Source: a bacterium | GTDB taxonomy: Bacteria; Hinthialibacterota; Hinthialibacteria; OLB16 | Direction: 5' to 3' | DNA length: 64,000 nucleotides | Assembly (NCBI GenBank): GCA_022072055.1 | Contig: JAJVIK010000001.1 | Location: 186,001-250,000, forward strand | Notes under the pieces: model-generated | What the model was told of the DNA's origin: nothing | What the model saw: only the letters and a program-made list of their open reading frames with translations | Databases searched by the model: none | Part shown: one piece after another, positions 26,085-35,062 of the stretch | Layout of the letters: the number at the start of each line of letters is the position of its first letter | Numbering within the stretch: position 1 is the first letter of the stretch | Program-made: the position numbers and the translations under genes

Positions 26085-27782
26085 ATGATGGAATCCGGAC
26101 TTTCCATGGAATCAGACAGGAGGGCCTCCCTTCCCTGGATGCCGCTTGTGGCCGGCATGATCCTCGGCGCTCTGCTTTTTGCCTGGCGAAACCCGCGATG
26201 GATCAACCCGGATTGCGCGGTGAACCTGTGCCTGGGGGATCTGCTCCTCAATGGCCAAATTCCGTATGTGGATTTTGTCGAGATCAATCCCCCGCTGATC
26301 ATGTATGTGAACACGCTCCCCGCGCTGGTGGCGCGAGTTCTGGATTGCGGACCGATTTTATGCTTCCAGGGTCTTGTCATCGCGGTATGGATCATATCCA
26401 TCTTGCAGCTTCGCGCTATCCTTTTTTTTGCGTCGGGGCCCTTTCGGCGCGAGGAAGTCGGGATCATTCTGACCGCTTGGTCTTTCTCGACAATTTGCGT
26501 GCATCTGCAAGATCACTTCGGGCAACGTGAACACCTGTTCCTGCTTTTCTACATCCCCTTCCTTGTCATGCGTATCCTGCGCCACCAAGGGGAGCGCTAT
26601 CGAGCCCCGCTCACCATTTTAACAGGAGCTCTGGCGGGGATCGGGGTTTCCCTCAAACCTCATTACCTCCTGGCGGCGATCCTGGCGGAAGCCCTCCTGC
26701 TTCTTATCCGAGGTGGGTTCAGAAGGTCGCTCGACACTGAAAACCTCGCGCTGAGCGCGGTTGTGCTGGCGTATGTGGGCCATTGGCTTCTGGTCCCGGC
26801 GGAGATGCGCGAGGCCTTTTTCGGGCGCTGGGTTCCGTTGGTGGTGGACGGGTACGCGGCTTATGACGCCAAAGGGTTGCTCGGGAGGTGGCTCCCGATG
26901 GCCAATCTGACCTGGCCGTTCGACACCCGCTGGACTCGGTGGCCTCGGATCCTCCTTTCGGCAGGGGTGCTCCTCGCTGAACTTGCGTGCCTGGGGTTGG
27001 CGGTCCGTTCGTCGCTTCGACCGGGGTCCCGCTTCCGTCTGTTCCTGATCAGCTTCCCCGCTCTTTCGATTCTTGGGCTCCTCCTGTACTGGGTCCAAGG
27101 GAAGGGATTTCCCTACCATCGCATTCCGATGGACCTCCCTGTGCTGATGACTCTCTGCTTCTTGTACCTGGAGACTTCTCGAGTCGACGCGAGCCGTCCG
27201 CCGAGTCCCTCACGGTCGATCCGGCAAGGCCTGGCGTACGCCGCTTGCGCGCTTCTCACCGTGCTATTCTTCGCCCGCGCGGCGATCATCCCGCCCCGGG
27301 AAGTCTCTCCGGCGGTGGCGGAACTGGATCGGGGCTTCCGTCGTTTGGTCGAGGCACACAGCGGCGCGAACGACCCGATCCTTGCCTTCTCCACCTCGGT
27401 GGCTCCGATCTTCCCGACCATCCTCCAGCTCGACCGAGCGCCGGGCAGTCGCTACATCTGGACCTTCCCGCTCGCGCTCTTCTATCACCGGACAGACGGG
27501 AAGGCCGCGCTGTCCGCATATCACGCTCGGGATTCCTTGCCCGAGCAGGAGAGACGCTTTCTGGCCGAGCTGGGCGCGGATGTGGCGAACCGAAAACCCA
27601 TTTTGGTCGTGATTCCAAACCGTCCCGGCGGCCAAGGGCTTCCCGAGTGGTTCAACATCGCCGAATACCTCGAATCGGTGGGCTGGATGGAGGAAGCTCT
27701 CCAAGGATACGAGCGGGTCGGGGGCGAGGGGGCCTGGCTCGGGTTTCGCCGCAAGCAATCTACGGAGGTCCCAAACGGATGA
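26085..27782 (+). CDS. Polytopic membrane protein, putative GT-C glycosyltransferase
   Basis: A 565-residue membrane protein from ATG 26085 (an in-frame ATG at 26106 is an alternative; neither has a strong ribosome site). Around ten hydrophobic helices. The first loop has WINPDCAVNLCLGDLLLNGQ followed by YVDFVEINPPLIMYV, which resembles the Asp/Glu-bearing first loop of GT-C enzymes (IPYvDF.e.NPPL is common in GT39-like proteins). A soluble C-terminal region (about 400-565) has no recognised motif. Its stop overlaps the ATG of the UroD-like gene (ATGA), implying coupling. Function inferred from fold pattern only. Confidence 0.72.
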   Translation: MMESGLSMESDRRASLPWMPLVAGMILGALLFAWRNPRWINPDCAVNLCLGDLLLNGQIPYVDFVEINPPLIMYVNTLPALVARVLDCGPILCFQGLVIAVWIISILQLRAILFFASGPFRREEVGIILTAWSFSTICVHLQDHFGQREHLFLLFYIPFLVMRILRHQGERYRAPLTILTGALAGIGVSLKPHYLLAAILAEALLLLIRGGFRRSLDTENLALSAVVLAYVGHWLLVPAEMREAFFGRWVPLVVDGYAAYDAKGLLGRWLPMANLTWPFDTRWTRWPRILLSAGVLLAELACLGLAVRSSLRPGSRFRLFLISFPALSILGLLLYWVQGKGFPYHRIPMDLPVLMTLCFLYLETSRVDASRPPSPSRSIRQGLAYAACALLTVLFFARAAIIPPREVSPAVAELDRGFRRLVEAHSGANDPILAFSTSVAPIFPTILQLDRAPGSRYIWTFPLALFYHRTDGKAALSAYHARDSLPEQERRFLAELGADVANRKPILVVIPNRPGGQGLPEWFNIAEYLESVGWMEEALQGYERVGGEGAWLGFRRKQSTEVPNG

Positions 27783-28825
27783 CCCCACGCGAACGTTGGA
27801 AGGCGGTGTTGGACCGAAGGACCCCCGACCGGATCCCCTGTGATTTCTGGTCCACCCCCGAGGTCTTGTCCAGGCTGCTCCGCGAGCTCCGGTGCCCGAC
27901 CGAGGATGATCTCTGGCGCGCGCTGGGGATCGACCGAGCGCATGATGTCGCGCCCCGCTTTGTCGGTCCGGAGGAGCGCAAGGACAATCTCTGGATGATT
28001 GAAGTGAAGGAGCAGGTCTACGGCGATGGGTTGGGGAGCTACGCCGAGCTTTCCCATGCCCCGTTCGCGGAGTTCTCCGAACCGGAGGAACTTGTGGATT
28101 TCCCCTGGCCCGATCCCGACTGGTTCGACTTTTCGCGTGTCGCCGACGATCTGGAACGGGTCCGGGAGTGGCCGATTCGCGGCGGGGGGTTTGAGCCCTT
28201 CAATCTCTACTGCGCGATGCGCGGTCTCGAACTCGCCTTCATGGATCTGGCGACCGAATCCCCCTTCCTCGAGGCGGCGCTGGAGCGGATTTTCGATTTC
28301 CATTACGAGTTCAATCGGAGGCTTTTCGAGGCCGCGGGGTGGGGCGCGATCGACTTCACCTATGTCGCCGAGGACTTCGGCGGCCAGAACGCCCTGCTGA
28401 TGAGTCCGGACAAGATCGAACGCTTCTTTATTCCCCGCATGAAAGCGATGATCGATTTGGCGCACGCCCACGGGGTCCGCGCCTTTCACCATGATGATGG
28501 CGCGATCCGGAGGATTATTCCACGCATGATTGAGATCGGGATCGATATTCTCAACCCGATTCAGTGGCGCTGCGCGGGAATGGAGCGGGAGGGGTTGAAG
28601 CGGGACTTCGGGGAGCAGGTCGTCTTTCATGGCGGAGTGGACAACCAGCAGTCCCTTCCCTTCGGGTCTCCGAAGGATGTGAGGATGGAAGTCCTTGAGA
28701 ACATCCGGATTCTGGGGGCCGGCGGGGGCTATATCGTGGCCCCCTGCCACAACATCCAGCCGGTTTCGCCAACCGAAAACATCCTGGCCCTTTACGAGGC
28801 GGTGCGCGCGGCCTCGGGGGGATAA
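27779..28825 (+). CDS. UroD/MtaA-like (uroporphyrinogen decarboxylase family) protein, paralogue 1
   Basis: A 348-residue TIM-barrel protein of the uroporphyrinogen decarboxylase superfamily. True HemE makes coproporphyrinogen III; this branch (MtaA/CmuA-like methyltransferases and many uncharacterised paralogues) lacks the HemE N-terminus. Visible: MTPRERWKAVLDRRTPDRIP at the start, RAFHHDDG on the strand where MtaA has the zinc motif H-x-C, DILNPIQWR, and APCHNIQPVSPTENILALYEAV at the end. ATG at 27779 is preceded by GGAGG and overlaps the stop of the membrane gene. The 3' end overlaps the convergent paralogue 2 by 34 bp. Probably a methyl- or decarboxylation-related enzyme of unknown substrate; no corrinoid protein is nearby. 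Confidence 0.85.
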   Translation: MTPRERWKAVLDRRTPDRIPCDFWSTPEVLSRLLRELRCPTEDDLWRALGIDRAHDVAPRFVGPEERKDNLWMIEVKEQVYGDGLGSYAELSHAPFAEFSEPEELVDFPWPDPDWFDFSRVADDLERVREWPIRGGGFEPFNLYCAMRGLELAFMDLATESPFLEAALERIFDFHYEFNRRLFEAAGWGAIDFTYVAEDFGGQNALLMSPDKIERFFIPRMKAMIDLAHAHGVRAFHHDDGAIRRIIPRMIEIGIDILNPIQWRCAGMEREGLKRDFGEQVVFHGGVDNQQSLPFGSPKDVRMEVLENIRILGAGGGYIVAPCHNIQPVSPTENILALYEAVRAASGG

Positions 28826-29769
28826 TTCCCGAATTCCCTCCACACCTCCAGCATCGCCTCATAGCGCGAAAGGCGCATGCCGGTGTAAATGCAGTTGCTG
28901 GTGGAGAAGACATACCCGCCGCCGGGCATTCCGTTCTCCAGGGCGTAGCGAGCCGAGGCGCGCACCTCCTCCAAGGTCCCGGTGTCGAGCAATCCGCAGT
29001 TCACATTTCCGATCAGGCAGACCTCGTGTCCGTGGCGGCGCTTGACCTCGGCGATGTCCACTCCGCCTTGAGGATCGAGGGAATGGAGGGCGTGCGGCCT
29101 GGCTTGGATGAGCTGGTCGAGGATCGGCATGATGTTGCCGTCGGTGTGCTTGATGACGTAATACCCCATGTCTCGATAGCCTTGGATCAGCTTGGCGAGA
29201 AAAGGGGTGACGAACTCGCCGAACATCGTGGGGGAGAGGAACGGGCCGGTGTTGAAGCAATAATCCGCGCAGAGGGCGAAGCCGTCCAGTCCGCCGGGAC
29301 GTTTGAGGCGCGCGGCGAGTTCGAGGGCGTCGTTGACCATCTTGTCCGCTTCGGCCTTCACCTTTTCGGGCTCCTCGGCGAGGCGGATGGAGAAATCAAG
29401 CATGTGGTCGCCGTCGGGAATCGCGAAGGTGGCGTCCCCATGGACCATGAGGAAGTAATGGTCCCCCGATTTCTCCCGGACCAGATCCACCATGCGGAGA
29501 ATCTCCTCCTCGCGGTGGGGATTGGGGTGGAGAAAGATGGCGGAATGCTCGAAGCGCTCGGCGGTGGCGATGAAGACATCCGCGATGTCCTCGCGGTGAA
29601 GCCGGCGCTCCTTCTCCTCCATCTGGTCCCACTGCGCGTAATTGCGGTGGCCGGGATGGACCTTTCCGAACGCCTCCATGGTCAGGAAGAAAACCAGTTC
29701 GAGGTGAGGCGCGCGTCCCACGGGGGGCCGTCGCTCCAGGGCGGTCAGGAGTTGCTCGCGGGGTGTCAT
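28792..29769 (-). CDS. UroD/MtaA-like protein, paralogue 2
   Basis: A 325-residue UroD-superfamily protein: MTPREQLLTALERRPP start, VIKHTDGNIMPILDQL in the middle (H-T-D-G at the place of the MtaA zinc motif), DPQGGVDIAEVKRRHG, and VFSTSNCIYTGMRLSRYEAML near the C-terminus. Paralogous to 27779-28825 and 29770-30930 by the shared start and the H-x-D-G motif. It is directly downstream of paralogue 3 with no gap (stop of paralogue 3 abuts its ATG) and overlaps the end of paralogue 1 on the other strand. Role unknown; the family uses a TIM barrel for methyl transfer or decarboxylation. Confidence 0.83.
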   Translation of the reverse strand: MTPREQLLTALERRPPVGRAPHLELVFFLTMEAFGKVHPGHRNYAQWDQMEEKERRLHREDIADVFIATAERFEHSAIFLHPNPHREEEILRMVDLVREKSGDHYFLMVHGDATFAIPDGDHMLDFSIRLAEEPEKVKAEADKMVNDALELAARLKRPGGLDGFALCADYCFNTGPFLSPTMFGEFVTPFLAKLIQGYRDMGYYVIKHTDGNIMPILDQLIQARPHALHSLDPQGGVDIAEVKRRHGHEVCLIGNVNCGLLDTGTLEEVRASARYALENGMPGGGYVFSTSNCIYTGMRLSRYEAMLEVWREFGNYPPEAARTAS

Positions 29770-30930
29770 CTAATCTCCCTCCAGGGAACCGGGGTTCGAG
29801 GGAACCTCGGCGTTGTAATCATCCACAATCTTCCCCACCAGACGGACCCGCTCCAGGTCCCCCGTGGAGGAGATCTCATCCGAGATTCCGAGGATGAGAC
29901 GGGGAGCGAAGAGCTCGATCAGGCGCTCCGCGCACTCCGCGAGCTCTTCCTCCGTATAGGTCCGGTCGAAGAACACGGCTGGAATTCCATCCAGGAGAAA
30001 GACCTCATTCCCCAGCGCCTCCTTCATCTCCTCCAGGGTGACATCCCCCTGCGGCTTGGGGGTGATCGCCTCAATCCCATCCAGGCCCGAACTTCGCGCG
30101 TAAGGCAACAGCGCCTTGGTGTCGCCATCCCAGTGGGAGTAGACAAACTTGCCGGCGGAGTGCAGCCGCGCGCAGCGGTCGTGATAGGCCGGGAGCACCC
30201 ACTGTTCGTAGAGGCGCGGGGACAGGGTCGCGCAATGCAGGTTGTCTCCGAAACAGACCAGCCGGATCGGCGAGCGATTGATGACTTCGATCATCCTCAA
30301 GTGACACTCATGGAGGGCCCTGAAGTAATCCTCGACCACCTCTTCCCATTCGAGGAGGGCAAAAATGGCGCGCTCGACCCCCATGGTTTCGAGATAGAGG
30401 TGCTCCACATTCACCCTCGGCATGTACATGGAGGGCGCGCCCCGGTCTCCCCACATGGAAAGGACCTCGCGGAAGCGGTCTTCATCCCACTCCCAGGTCG
30501 TGTGGTCCTGAATCCAAGTCCCCACTCGCATGTCCTCCGGGGTTTCGATCCAGTGCTTTTCCTGAATCTCGAACCAGCTGTTCGCGGACTTGCGGAACAC
30601 CGCGGAGATTTCCCCAACCGGGGTGCGTACGCATCGCCGGATCACCCCCTCGGAGAGGGTCTGCTCGGTTCGCTCGATGCGCGGGTCCTCCACACGGCGA
30701 TAGCAGTCGTTGTAGTCATAGACACGGTTCGAACACCCGAGGTCCCGGTAGATTTCCGCTTCAGTCATCTCCCTGTAACGCTCCGGCAAGGGTTCGCCGG
30801 CGAAGCGTTTGTCGGTAAACCAGCACAGGATGCGCGGCTGCCAAAGGACCCTTCCATGCGCGTGTCCAAAGGCGACATCCAGGTTGAACTGGGCAAGATC
30901 AAGATTCCGGTGGTCGGTGGGGCGCGACAT
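29770..30930 (-). CDS. UroD/MtaA-like protein, paralogue 3
   Basis: A 386-residue member of the UroD-like superfamily and first gene of the pair with paralogue 2. It is longer at the N-terminus than the other two (WQPRILCWFTDKRFAGE instead of the MTPRE start). VYSHWDGDTKALLPYA carries the H-x-D-G motif, AITPKPQGDVTLEEMKEALG follows, and ILGISDEISSTGDLERVRLVG ends the barrel. Promoter-like TATAAT lies 31-36 bases before the ATG. Substrate unknown; presence of three diverged paralogues suggests specialised methyl transfer or demethylation of several related compounds rather than heme synthesis. Confidence 0.8.
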   Translation of the reverse strand: MSRPTDHRNLDLAQFNLDVAFGHAHGRVLWQPRILCWFTDKRFAGEPLPERYREMTEAEIYRDLGCSNRVYDYNDCYRRVEDPRIERTEQTLSEGVIRRCVRTPVGEISAVFRKSANSWFEIQEKHWIETPEDMRVGTWIQDHTTWEWDEDRFREVLSMWGDRGAPSMYMPRVNVEHLYLETMGVERAIFALLEWEEVVEDYFRALHECHLRMIEVINRSPIRLVCFGDNLHCATLSPRLYEQWVLPAYHDRCARLHSAGKFVYSHWDGDTKALLPYARSSGLDGIEAITPKPQGDVTLEEMKEALGNEVFLLDGIPAVFFDRTYTEEELAECAERLIELFAPRLILGISDEISSTGDLERVRLVGKIVDDYNAEVPSNPGSLEGD

Positions 30931-30960
30931 GCTGGAGCCGTGGAGTTCTAGTCAATGCGC

Positions 30961-30989
30961 ATTATAGAAGGGATTTGCCGGTTTCACGA
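30961..30989 (-). promoter_or_regulatory. Promoter of the UroD-like pair (perfect -10, weak -35)
   Basis: On the minus strand TATAAT (plus 30961-30966) lies 31-36 bases before the paralogue 3 ATG. The -35 region at 17 bases reads TCGTGA, a poor match. Confidence 0.4.
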
Positions 30990-31018
30990 TGGGCGCGGAG
31001 GTCCATGGAAACACGCCG

Positions 31019-31927
31019 CTAGAGTCTCCGAAACCACTTGGAGAAATCCGCCGGAAGGGTGTGGACCTCATAAGGGCGTTTCTCGGGTTCGTTCCAGGTC
31101 CAGGCTTCGGGGGTTGGAGACTCCGGGGCAAGCAGTCCGACCAAGTGGGAGCCTGTTCCGGTGAGCGTGGCCCCGAGGCACCCTTTTCGGAGCAGGAGGT
31201 CTCGGAGCTCCGCGAGCCTCGGCCTGCGGCTGAAAACGACCTCCTGGAAGGCGTTGAACATCAGGGACCCGAGAAGGGCGAGATCCCCTTTCTTCCAGAC
31301 CTGGATGAACGCCTCGGCGGGGGGATGAGGGCGCTCGGAGGAAGGGGGCATGCGGCCATAAATCGCCCCGGTCTCATGGGAACTCCCCGGATCGAGCACG
31401 ACCATGCGAAGGGGATGGACATCCGCGATGCGATCCACAATTTCGCCGCGACCGCGCACGCGCGCCGGTCCGCCGATCAAGCTGTAGGGGACATCCGATC
31501 CGACCGCGAGGGCGCGCGCCATCAGAGTGTTCCCGCTGATGCTGAACACTCGTGTCAGGTAGCGGATCAACGTGGCGGCGTCCGAGGTCCCCCCTCCCAA
31601 TCCCGCCCCAGGGGGAATGTGCTTCGCCAACCGCATGGAAACCCCCCAGCGGGTGCCTTTTAGAATCTCATTGGCCGCCTTGATGAGGTGATTGGTTTCA
31701 TCGAGCGGGATGCCGGGGGTGTCGCATTCGAGCGTGTGCCTGCCCGTGTCGTTAAGAACAAGGTCGATCTCATCAAAGAGGTCCACCGACACATTGACCG
31801 CGTCCAGGTTGTGGTACCCATCGGGGCGTCGGTCGAGTACGTCGATAAACAAGTTGACCTTGGCCGGAGCGAGAAGCCGCACCGGTTGTTCGATGGGATA
31901 AAGGGGGAGGACTTCAGCGGGGGTCAC
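31019..31927 (-). CDS. ispE: 4-diphosphocytidyl-2-C-methyl-D-erythritol kinase
   Basis: A 302-residue GHMP kinase of the MEP isoprenoid pathway; it phosphorylates CDP-methylerythritol at the 2-hydroxyl using ATP. Seen: APAKVNLFIDVLDRRPDGYHN (20-40) with Lys23 and Asn25, the ATP-binding glycine loop PPGAGLGGGTSDAA (105-118), and GSDVPYSLIGGPARVRGRGE (143-162) with catalytic Asp145. Length and motifs are normal. Usual partners (ispD, ispF, prs, spoVG) are absent. It is 24 bp downstream of a sigma-54 response regulator on the same strand and is probably the last gene of that transcription unit. The C-terminal WTWNEPEKRPYE tail is unusual but short. Confidence 0.95.
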   Translation of the reverse strand: MTPAEVLPLYPIEQPVRLLAPAKVNLFIDVLDRRPDGYHNLDAVNVSVDLFDEIDLVLNDTGRHTLECDTPGIPLDETNHLIKAANEILKGTRWGVSMRLAKHIPPGAGLGGGTSDAATLIRYLTRVFSISGNTLMARALAVGSDVPYSLIGGPARVRGRGEIVDRIADVHPLRMVVLDPGSSHETGAIYGRMPPSSERPHPPAEAFIQVWKKGDLALLGSLMFNAFQEVVFSRRPRLAELRDLLLRKGCLGATLTGTGSHLVGLLAPESPTPEAWTWNEPEKRPYEVHTLPADFSKWFRRL

Positions 31928-31951
31928 TGTGGCTCTTGTCCATCGCGAATG

Positions 31952-33361
31952 CTAATCGATTTCACCGGCCTCGCTGAAATCTTTCGGATTCAGACCCAAC
32001 CGGTCGAGTTTCTCCTGGAGATTCTTGCGGTGCATGCCGAGCGCCTCGGCGGTGCGGGTCACATTGCCCCGGTGACGCTCCAGGGTTTTTCCGAAGAAGC
32101 GCTTTTCGAAGGCATCCAGAACCCGCTGCTTGGCTTCCTTGTAGGTGATCGATTCATCCTCCACCCAGGCCTCCTCGGGGGGACGCGGCTGGACGATCTC
32201 CGGCGGCGGAGCCAAGCTGCCACCAATCTGTCCGAGCAGCTCGGGGGAATCAAGCACCACGGCCCGCTCCACCACGTTGCGTAGTTCCCGGACATTTCCG
32301 GGCCACTCGTATTTCATGAGCCGCTCCTGAACCGAGGTGGGGACTCGAAAGCTCTCAGCGTCCTTGCCGAGCTGCTTGAGGAAATGGGCCACAAGAACGG
32401 GGATGTCCGTGGGATGGTTTCGCAGGGGCGGCACCTCGATGGGAACCACATTGAGCCGGAAGTAGAGGTCCTCGCGAAACCTTCCCGCCCTGACTTCCTC
32501 CGCGAGGTTGCGATTCGTCGCGGCCACCACGCGGACATCCACGCGTTTCGATCCGCGCCCCCCCACCGGCTCGATGGTTTGCTCCTGAAGCACGCGGAGG
32601 ATTTTGCCTTGAAGCCCCAGGTTCATGTCCCCGATTTCGTCCAGGAAGATGGTCCCCCGGTCGGCGAGTTCGAAGCTTCCCACCCGATTCTGGACCGCCC
32701 CGGTGAAAGCGCCCTTGACATGCCCGAACAGCGTGCTTTCCAAGAGCTCCTCCGGGATCGCGATGCAGTTGATCGGCACAAAGGCGTTTTGCGCCCGCCC
32801 GGAGAGATTATGGATGGCGCGCGCGACGAGCTCCTTGCCCACTCCGCTCTCGCCGAGGATAAGGGTTGTGGCCTCGCTCCGCGCCACGCGCTCAATCAGG
32901 GTGAAGAGGGTCTTCATCGGCGCGGATTCGCCCACAAGCCCAATCTGACCCGGACCGAGCGAGAGCTCCTCGCGCAGGAACAGGTTCTCCAAGACCAACC
33001 GCTTCCGGTCGATCGCGCGGCGGACCGCCTTGAGCATGTCTTCCTGGTTGTAGGGCTTCTCGATGAAATCAACCGCCCCTTCCTGCATGGCGCGCACCGC
33101 CACCTGCACGGTCCCGTGGGCGGTGAGCAGAATCACCGGAAGGGACGGATTGACCCGTTGAACCTCCGCGAGCAGCTCCTCTCCGGAGAGGTTCGGCATC
33201 CGCAGGTCCGAAATCACACAGTCATGGGAGGAGGATTGGAGCAGCCCCAGGGCCACCGCTCCATCCTCGGCGGTCTCAATGTCGTACCCGGCGGCCTCCA
33301 ACTGCAGGCCGAGAGCCTTTCTCAATCGGGGTTCATCATCGACGATCAGAACTTTGGGCAT
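31952..33361 (-). CDS. Sigma-54-dependent response regulator (NtrC family), with canonical GAFTGA
   Basis: A 469-residue NtrC-type regulator. REC domain 1-120 with phospho-acceptor Asp52 (VISDLRMP) and Asp8-Asp9; AAA+ domain with Walker A GESGVGKE; the sigma-54 contact loop GHVKGAFTGA; Walker B-type FLDEIGDM; the arginine-finger region REDLYFRLNVVPI; and a Fis-type helix-turn-helix at the C-terminus (GNVTRTAEALGMHRKNLQEKLDRL). It activates sigma-54 promoters when phosphorylated. No histidine kinase is in the window. It follows the second regulator by 21 bp and precedes ispE by 24 bp, so all three probably share a transcript. Confidence 0.95.
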   Translation of the reverse strand: MPKVLIVDDEPRLRKALGLQLEAAGYDIETAEDGAVALGLLQSSSHDCVISDLRMPNLSGEELLAEVQRVNPSLPVILLTAHGTVQVAVRAMQEGAVDFIEKPYNQEDMLKAVRRAIDRKRLVLENLFLREELSLGPGQIGLVGESAPMKTLFTLIERVARSEATTLILGESGVGKELVARAIHNLSGRAQNAFVPINCIAIPEELLESTLFGHVKGAFTGAVQNRVGSFELADRGTIFLDEIGDMNLGLQGKILRVLQEQTIEPVGGRGSKRVDVRVVAATNRNLAEEVRAGRFREDLYFRLNVVPIEVPPLRNHPTDIPVLVAHFLKQLGKDAESFRVPTSVQERLMKYEWPGNVRELRNVVERAVVLDSPELLGQIGGSLAPPPEIVQPRPPEEAWVEDESITYKEAKQRVLDAFEKRFFGKTLERHRGNVTRTAEALGMHRKNLQEKLDRLGLNPKDFSEAGEID

Positions 33362-33382
33362 GGTCGGCGGGAAGATTCAGGC

Positions 33383-34765
33383 TCAGCCGGCCTGATCCGA
33401 GACCCGAATCTTGAACTCGCGGAGTTTCTCCTGCAAGTGGCGGCGCGAGAGGCCCGCCACGATGGAGGATCGGGTCACATTGTAGTCATTGGAGGCCAGC
33501 AGGTTCTGGAAGTAATTCTTCTCGAACGCCGCCTTGGCCTGTTTGTACGGGAGTTGCTCGATCTCATGCAGACCCGTGCGCCAATCGGTTTCTTGCACAA
33601 TCTCGCCGGGCAGGTCGCCTTTGCTGATGGTTTGACCGTCCTTCATGATCACCAGACGTTCGATCAGGTTTTGAAGCTCTCGGACATTCCCCGGCCAGCG
33701 ATAGCTCCGCAGCGCCTCCATGGCATCCGGCGTGAAACCGGCCAGGGAACGCCCCATCTTCCGCGTGCATAACGCGAGGAAATGGTCGATCAGGATCGGG
33801 ATGTCCTCGCGCCGCTCACGAAGCGGCGGAACCGCGATGGGAAAGGTGGCCAGACGGTAGAACAGGTCCTCGCGGAATCTCCCGGTTTCCTGTTCGACCT
33901 TGAGATCGCGATTGGTCGCGGCGATGATCCGGATATCGGTGTTTCGGAAGGTCACTCCGCCGACCCGGCGGACCTCGCGGGTCTCGATCACCCGAAGGAG
34001 CTTCACCTGAAGCTCGAGCGGGAGATCCCCGATCTCATCCAGGAAGAGGGTGCTCTGGTTGGCCCGCTCCAGCAGCCCCGGTTTGGCGGTGTGGGCGCTG
34101 GTGAAGGCCCCCTTTTCGTGCCCGAAGAGTTCGCTTTCGATCAGGTCGCGGGGAAAAGCCCCGCAATTGATCGCCACCATGGCGCGGTCGGAGCGCTTGG
34201 AGCTTTGATGGATCGCGCGCGCCACCAGCTCCTTTCCGGTTCCGCTTTCGCCGGTAATCAGCACCGTGGCGTCCGTGGCGGCCACATGCGCGATGAGCTT
34301 GCCGATGGATTGCATCGCGGGGCTGCTTCCGACCAGTTCGCCCGGTCCGACCTGATTGGCGAGCTGCTCCGATAGGACCCGTTTCTCCTTGCGCAGGCGA
34401 AAGAGCTCCACCGCGTTGGCGATCACCCGCACGACTTCATCGTTGTCGAAGGGCTTGATGAAGTAGTCGAAGGCTCCGGCGCGGATCACCTCCTGGGCGA
34501 GCTGCACATTCCCGTAGGCCGACATCACAATCATGATCTGCTCGGGGTCGCGTCGGCGGACCTCATGAAGGAACGCCAGCCCATCCATCTCCGGCATGCG
34601 CACATCGGTCACCACACAGTCGTAGCTGCGCTGGTTCAGCTTCTCGAGGGCATCCAGGCCGTTATGGGAGATCTCCACGCTGTAGCCCTCATCCCGCAGG
34701 ATGCGCGACAGTATCCGGCAGAGGTTCTCCTCATCATCCACGAGCAAGATGCTGGCCGCGCTCAT
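33383..34765 (-). CDS. Sigma-54-type response regulator with variant GAFTSA loop
   Basis: A 460-residue paralogue of the next gene. REC domain with Asp54 (VVTDVRMP), AAA+ domain with Walker A GESGTGKE, FLDEIGDLP, REDLFYRLATFPI, and a Fis-like helix-turn-helix at the end (YNVTRSSIVAGLSRRHLQEKLREF). The sigma-54 contact loop reads GHEKGAFTSA instead of GAFTGA: the second Gly is Ser. In this family GAFTGA contacts sigma-54 and changes in it often impair activation, although natural variants do occur. Its start overlaps the preceding small membrane-protein gene by four bases (ATGA), tying it to the GT-C/DUF2298/NHL gene upstream. Target promoters unknown. Confidence 0.93.
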   Translation of the reverse strand: MSAASILLVDDEENLCRILSRILRDEGYSVEISHNGLDALEKLNQRSYDCVVTDVRMPEMDGLAFLHEVRRRDPEQIMIVMSAYGNVQLAQEVIRAGAFDYFIKPFDNDEVVRVIANAVELFRLRKEKRVLSEQLANQVGPGELVGSSPAMQSIGKLIAHVAATDATVLITGESGTGKELVARAIHQSSKRSDRAMVAINCGAFPRDLIESELFGHEKGAFTSAHTAKPGLLERANQSTLFLDEIGDLPLELQVKLLRVIETREVRRVGGVTFRNTDIRIIAATNRDLKVEQETGRFREDLFYRLATFPIAVPPLRERREDIPILIDHFLALCTRKMGRSLAGFTPDAMEALRSYRWPGNVRELQNLIERLVIMKDGQTISKGDLPGEIVQETDWRTGLHEIEQLPYKQAKAAFEKNYFQNLLASNDYNVTRSSIVAGLSRRHLQEKLREFKIRVSDQAG

Positions 34766-35046
34766 TTCGACTCACTTGCCTCCCGCAGCGCAGTGTACTC
34801 ATCCAGGAGGCGCTTGTGGACCTTCCTCTCTTGCTCGATCTTGTCGGAGTATTCCCGTTCCAGGGAAGCCAGGAGACGGTCGTGCTCCTCCAAGATGGCC
34901 CGCCTTTCGTTTCCCTCGCGCGGGGCGGCAAGCCACGCGGAGTGCCAGTAGGAGTCCAGCGATTCGGGAAACCAGAGCGGCTTGGTGGCCGCCAGGGCCG
35001 CCACCACCGCCCCCACGCTCGCGGTCACAATCAGCATCCCTCTCAT
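34762..35046 (-). CDS. Small membrane-anchored coiled-coil protein
   Basis: A 94-residue protein with one N-terminal membrane helix (LIVTASVGAVVAALAATKPLWF) and a charged helical remainder, from about residue 45, with heptad-like spacing (ILEEHDRLLASLEREYSDKIEQERKVHKRLLDEYTALREA) consistent with a coiled coil. No family recognised. It lies 16 bp after the giant fusion gene and overlaps the start of the first regulator by four bases, so it is a genuine part of that operon and may connect the membrane protein with another partner. Role unknown. Confidence 0.7.
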   Translation of the reverse strand: MRGMLIVTASVGAVVAALAATKPLWFPESLDSYWHSAWLAAPREGNERRAILEEHDRLLASLEREYSDKIEQERKVHKRLLDEYTALREASESK

Positions 35047-35062
35047 GGATCGCCTCCGAATC

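Noticed and set aside
29026-30951. 641-codon plus-strand open frame
   Set aside because: Shadow of two UroD-like genes on the minus strand.
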